Shown one piece after another: positions 59,602 through 64,000 of a stretch of DNA of 64,000 bases. Under the pieces are notes generated by a model. That model searched no databases. It saw nothing but the letters and a program-made list of their open reading frames with translations, and had not been told where the DNA came from. Position 1 is the first letter of the stretch; the number at the start of each line of letters is the position of its first letter. The position numbers and the translations under genes are program-made. This DNA comes from Ciborinia camelliae (taxonomy: Eukaryota; Ascomycota; Leotiomycetes; Helotiales; Sclerotiniaceae), in contig JANPYM010000010.1 in assembly GCA_025890175.1 (NCBI GenBank), forward strand, positions 2,253,115-2,317,114. The letters are read 5' to 3'.

Positions 59602-61256
59602 GGTTGAGAGGGAGTTGGAGGTGAGAGGTTGGATGTTGGAGCTTGATTGATAGTGTCGAATGACGAATGACGAATATCGAAGGACAAATATTGATGAAAT
59701 GATTATTCAAGAAAGTGTCTTCGTCTGAGGTACGTAAGGTATTCTAGGAGAGAAATTGAACTTCCACTCCAAATCAATTGTCGCAGATATTCGTAGATGT
59801 TAATTTTTTCTTCTCAATTTCTTTCGTCCGTCCGTCCGTTCGTTCGTTCGTTTGTGTATGTAGGTATGTATGGATGGATGGATGTATGTATTCGTCCAAC
59901 CTTCCTTCCTTCCTCCTATTCCCTCGTAACTTCCAATTCCTTTTCTTACCAGACTCCCGCAAAACCCCCAATCCAATCGATCCAATTGTTCCAATCGATG
60001 TAATCGTATCTTCTTCTTCCTCCTCTTCCCTCTTCTCTCTATAAAATATCCAACTTTCGAAGAAAACGAAAAAAACAAAAAAATAAACCCCCCAATTACC
60101 TTCCCCTTCTCCTTCCAATTAAAAGAAGACAATTTCGCACGGGGGTGTAATATATATCGGTTTCCTTTCCTCTTCTCTCCTCTTCTTGCCTCTGCAATCA
60201 GATTGATTAGATATACCGTAATTATCGAATTATCTCCTCTTCCTTTCTTCTCATAACAAATCAACTAAATCAACTCATGCATCCATCCATCCAAACCCCC
60301 AAAACCAAAACCAAAACAAAACATAGGTAAATAGATAGTAAATCTCTCTCCTCTCCCGTGAAAAAAAAAAGTGTGCCAGCCCCAAAATCACTTTGTAACA
60401 CTTGGTACCACTTCACTTGTAAGTTGTACCACTCAACTTCATTTGTACCCCTCTTCCTGCGTTCCTCCAACTTCCAACTTCCAACCTCCAACCTCCGGTT
60501 CAATTCCCGGGACATGGCAAGGCAAGGCAAGGCAAGACGCTTCCAAATCCGTTCGATTCGGAAGGTTGCGCTATACGATGGATAGGATGAATAGGATGAA
60601 TAGGTAGGTTACTACCTACTTAATTATCGGGGTATGAAATGTTTGTTTGTTTGCTTGGAATAATATGGTTGCATTGCGTTAAGTCGCATTGCATCACATC
60701 ACATTGCCAATTCAATATTATATCAATACCTATTAATATCAATATTAACCTTGTTATAATATTAATATTGATATTAGCAGATAGATATAATATAATATAC
60801 TCGAATTAGACATTGTATTCTATATACCTATCCATATCTAGAAACTCGTAAGGCTAATTAATTCTTTTGAAAATATCCCATTTCATAATCTCTAAGATAA
60901 TAAGGAAGAATATTGATATTGAGATGGATATTGACATTAAGATCGAGTTTCGATATATATATATCAAGGGTTATTATATATAAAGTATACAAGTATTATA
61001 TAAACCATAATAAATAACAAAATACAGAAATATATTATTGAATATCTAAGGAGTAGCGAATTACCAATTTACCGGTAACTATACAACGTAAAATAAAAGC
61101 AAAGAGGGATATATATAGTCTGTAATATATCGATATCAAAGTATACAACCTTACTACAACATCATTACGATATTCCATATTCCATAAATTTCATCCACCT
61201 ATCCCATCTCCCAACAATTTTCCATTAAGCCTCCTAAACTAATTCATTCTATTTAG
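59602..61256. other. Intergenic region upstream of the GTPase
   Basis: Contains CGTC/CGTT tetramers (59,826-59,850), ATGG/ATGT tetramers (59,865-59,890), T/C-rich stretches (60,000-60,240) and an AT-rich part (60,700-61,150). Probably the GTPase promoter. No convincing gene. Confidence 0.55.
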
Positions 61257-61473
61257 TGAGAGAAACCCGGGAGAACGCACTGGACCGTTTCTCAAGCGTC
61301 GATTTTGGAATTGGTTGCCGGTCCAGTAAGCTCAGATTTCACCCAAAAATCATTATCAAATCATTATAGCTAATTTTTATGCTGGAAGTGTTGTTGGTCT
61401 CCTCGGCCTTGTGGCCGTTATCGTTGTTTGGTTTATTTCTCATTATACAGTGGCGGAAGTAAAAGTTGTCTGA
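61257..61473 (+). other. Weak candidate: small two-exon ORF with one membrane helix
   Basis: An exon-like segment 61,257-61,325 (reading RETRENALDRFSSVDFGIGC), a consensus donor GTAAGC, a 44-bp gap ending in TATAG, and a second segment 61,370-61,473 (YAGSVVGLLGLVAVIVVWF...). The second segment forms a hydrophobic helix and stops at TGA. The frame is kept across the junction and a T/C-rich acceptor-like TTTAG precedes the first segment. No start codon is identified unless one is split at 61,256. Could be chance. Confidence 0.25.
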
Positions 61474-62121
61474 TGGTTATCACGAAGGAACGGTTCTTAC
61501 TATTTTCCAGATTAATTTTGCAAAGTCACTTTATATCACAATAATTACAATCACAATCATCAAGAAACCAAAAGATTAAATAAAGTACGATAACCTTTTT
61601 TTATTTTCCTAACCGTCAAAAATCTAGCAAAGTACCACCGCAAGAATCTTAATTCCCATCCATATCTGCACCTTAGTAGGAAGATTCCTCAATCGAGAAT
61701 CATCAACCACTAGCTACCACAAAACGAAATGAGAAAGAAAGCCATCCTGCAAGTATCGCACCACTAGACTAAATAAACCTTTCGTTGATCAATTATGTTA
61801 TCTTTCCCATCACCAAGTCCATGACGACTTCCAGTTACCCTTATGCACAAATAAAAGAGGAGGAAATCATTGAAATCGAGCCCCGAAAAAGATTCGAAGT
61901 TGAAATCAAAGTCCTAAGAAGTGAAAATACAAGTCCTATTCTCAAATCCCTCATACGCCAATTGTGATAGCAACTAGCAGGCAGAGAAAGATTGAGAAAT
62001 CTTGGGATCAGGGATCCGAGGATCAAAAGAGTTGTAGTAAAACAAAATGAAGAAGTAAAAAGGTGTGAAGATCAAAGACAAGGATCAAAGATCGTGATGG
62101 TGATTGAAGAGAATGTGGGGT
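61474..62121. other. Intergenic / probable Argonaute 3' flank
   Basis: No convincing gene. A 60-codon frame at 61,785-61,967 has no ATG supported by context or homology. Confidence 0.5.
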
Positions 62122-64000
62122 TTAAATGTACCACATACCGGTACGAATCTTGATGAGAACATCAATATTTACCTTTTCTGCTTCGTTGATGGTTCCCAAA
62201 GGAAGAAGTGGAATATCCTGAACCAAGTTACTGGAACCAGTTTGACTGGTGGTTGGGTGACTCATTCCTGTTGCGACTCTTTGGGCGGCTTCAGCCTGTT
62301 GCTTCTCGAGGAACTTTTCTCCGCCACGAGGTCCAGCACTGAATCCTTGTGCCTCATGAGCACGAGCTCTGTTGGAAGCCAAATGTGCGTAGTACACGGC
62401 GGGATCTGAAAGCAAGTTAGTAAAGGTAGAAATGATCAAAATTCATTTTGAAACCTACACAAAGATACAGGAGTTGTAGAGCGCATGTATTGATAACAAT
62501 GCTGGTAGACCATGCGTTGGAAGTCATTGACGGGAATCTTTGCCTCATCCATGATAACTTGGTAGTGAACTGGTCTAGCAGTTCCTTGGATTGCAGAGTG
62601 TGAGCTCAAGTAGAAATCATACTCAAATGGATGAGTGATATCACGCTCAACTAAAGTACCTGGAAGAGCATTTCCGTTCTTGTCGCCAGCAGACATATCA
62701 TTATCCTTAGGGAAGAATCTAAGATGATGTCTCTTAGTGCAGACGGTAACAGTCCAGCGGATCTAAGAATAATTAGTAACAGTACGTTAAGGGCAAGATG
62801 CAGTGACTTACAGTTGCGGCTGAAGGTCCAAATGCTTCACCAAGAGCATCCTTCATATCCTTGACTTCCTGGTTAATGACGTGCTCAAATTGACCCTCGG
62901 AGACACCATCTCTGAAGTAGTAAATGTGCTGAGGACCAGATCCCTTGCCAACTTTGGCGATCCATTGCCTAAACAATGGAATCATCATGGATTTGATATT
63001 ATCCTTGGAAACCATCTCAACACGATGGCCGTTGGTTTGGACTGCAGCAGCATATCGACAAGCAGTTGAATCCATTGACATGGTCAAGCAAGCCATTGAT
63101 GATTGTGGTGAGCCTGGTGTTGCGTGAGAAACATCTGCACCAATCACCATGGTTGGTCGAGCGAAGAATGGCTTAGGTGGCTTGGAGTCAGCAACCTTAC
63201 AGGTTGTTCCACCCAACTTGGCGTTGACTTTCATGCAAACGTTGGAGCAGTACTGTGGTTGTGCCTTCATGACGTGAGCAACATTCATCACTATATTTGG
63301 TTAGTTGAGCTTTTGAGGTAGGATATTGATTACTTACTTTGAGACATCATGCCGAAACGACATTCATTGTTCTTCTTGAAACGCTCGTACATGAAGGAAT
63401 CACGACCAGGTAAAATGAAGAACATGATCTGTGGGATTTGCTTCATCTGTTGACCGGCTTGATTTCGAGCCATTTGAACACCTTCAGCGATTTTATCTGG
63501 TGTGCCACTGACATCGACGATGGGGGGATTCTTGTTCGTGATTTTGCCACCATGGCCAATGTAAGTCTGGATAAAGACTTGGAGGAAATTCTTGACTTGA
63601 GGAACTTGCATACATCCACCAACAATGACAATAGCCCAAGAGTTCAATGGTTCCGGGTTGGCGTACAAGAACTTCTTGCCACGTAAGTCCCAACGACCGG
63701 AGGTCTTGGGATCAATGGTAGCCTTGTCAAATTGAACAATTGGGTTCTGAAGAACACGGGCTTGAGTCTGAGAATGTGTTAGGAATCGTATATCAAGAAG
63801 AAAAGTGCGAAGGAACTTACCGTTGTCATGGTCTGTTCAATCTTGCAACCAAAGTGAGCAAGATAAGGGTCCTGAGACCAGTTCAACATGCCAAGGCCAT
63901 GCTGAATTGAGTCCAAACGGATCTTTGGTCGAGTAACAGCAAACTTGATCATTGAAGCTGTCTGGTTGGGGTCAAGCTTGAATTGGTACTTCTGATTTGG
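62122..64000 (-). CDS. Argonaute protein, C-terminal part (gene continues past the window)
   Basis: Five exons predicted: 64,000(partial)-63,821, 63,767-63,338, 63,290-62,812, 62,762-62,459 and 62,405-62,122; introns are 47-53 bp. 558 residues are visible. They cover the L2/MID region ('IQHGLGMLNW', 'GRWDLRGKKF', 'NSWAIVIVGG') and the whole Piwi domain. Catalytic features: Asp in 'VIGADVSHATPG', the Glu-finger region 'NGHRVEM', Asp in 'FRDGVSEGQF', and the 'YLSSHSAIQGTARPVHY' block that carries the fourth residue, so slicing looks preserved. It ends with the usual 'MWYI'. Argonautes bind small RNAs and cut or silence targets; fungal members of this type (QDE-2) work in quelling. An extra ~50-residue insert rich in Gln/Ala lies near the C-terminus (after 'YYAHLASNRARAHEAQ'). 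Confidence 0.95.

Overview
The window looks like nuclear DNA from a filamentous ascomycete, most likely a leotiomycete (Sclerotinia/Botrytis-type; this is inference). Introns are short (44-158 bp in the confident genes) with GT-AG ends. The gene set is typical of moulds: NOP9, mitochondrial IF-2, an AMMECR1 protein and an Argonaute. The genome alternates between a very AT-rich isochore and normal-GC gene space, which fits repeat-induced point mutation (RIP).

Positions 1-31,137 are an AT-rich transposon graveyard with no intact gene. Read with C->T and G->A changes in mind, it still holds recognisable elements. There is a miniature LTR element (TRIM) with 138-bp LTRs and a 5-bp target duplication (6,205-6,680). 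A Ty1/copia reverse transcriptase lies at about 12,422-13,357. A Helitron Rep-helicase reading frame runs at least 2.8 kb without a frameshift (about 19.9-23.4 kb). The Helitron lies between paired 207-bp LTRs (17,382-17,588 and 30,931-31,137). That LTR element is itself inserted, with an ATATA duplication, in another repeat (element X), which has an uninterrupted copy at 50.5-51.2 kb. Low-complexity DNA at 13.5-16.2 kb includes about 2.4 kb with almost no G on the + strand.

From 31.2 kb base composition becomes normal. 31.2-34.9 kb is non-coding with hairpins, a TIR element and long polypyrimidine tracts. The genes follow: NOP9 (-), a group II PLP decarboxylase (+, 4 exons), mitochondrial IF-2 (-, 3 exons), a conserved two-TM protein (+) and an alpha/beta hydrolase (+). 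IF-2 and the TM protein are divergent and share about 300 bp.

47.8-52.8 kb is a second, less mutated repeat zone. It has a degenerate 130-160-bp minisatellite, two 54/60-bp insertions with perfect 5-bp duplications, element X, and a 484-bp hAT-type element with an 8-bp duplication. Then come a possible small secreted protein (-), an AMMECR1 protein (+), a Ras-like GTPase (-, with an N gap) and the 3' part of an Argonaute gene (-) that runs off the right edge.

The genes are housekeeping or signalling genes with no evident shared pathway. The main interest is the readable fossil transposons and the very small mobile-element insertions.
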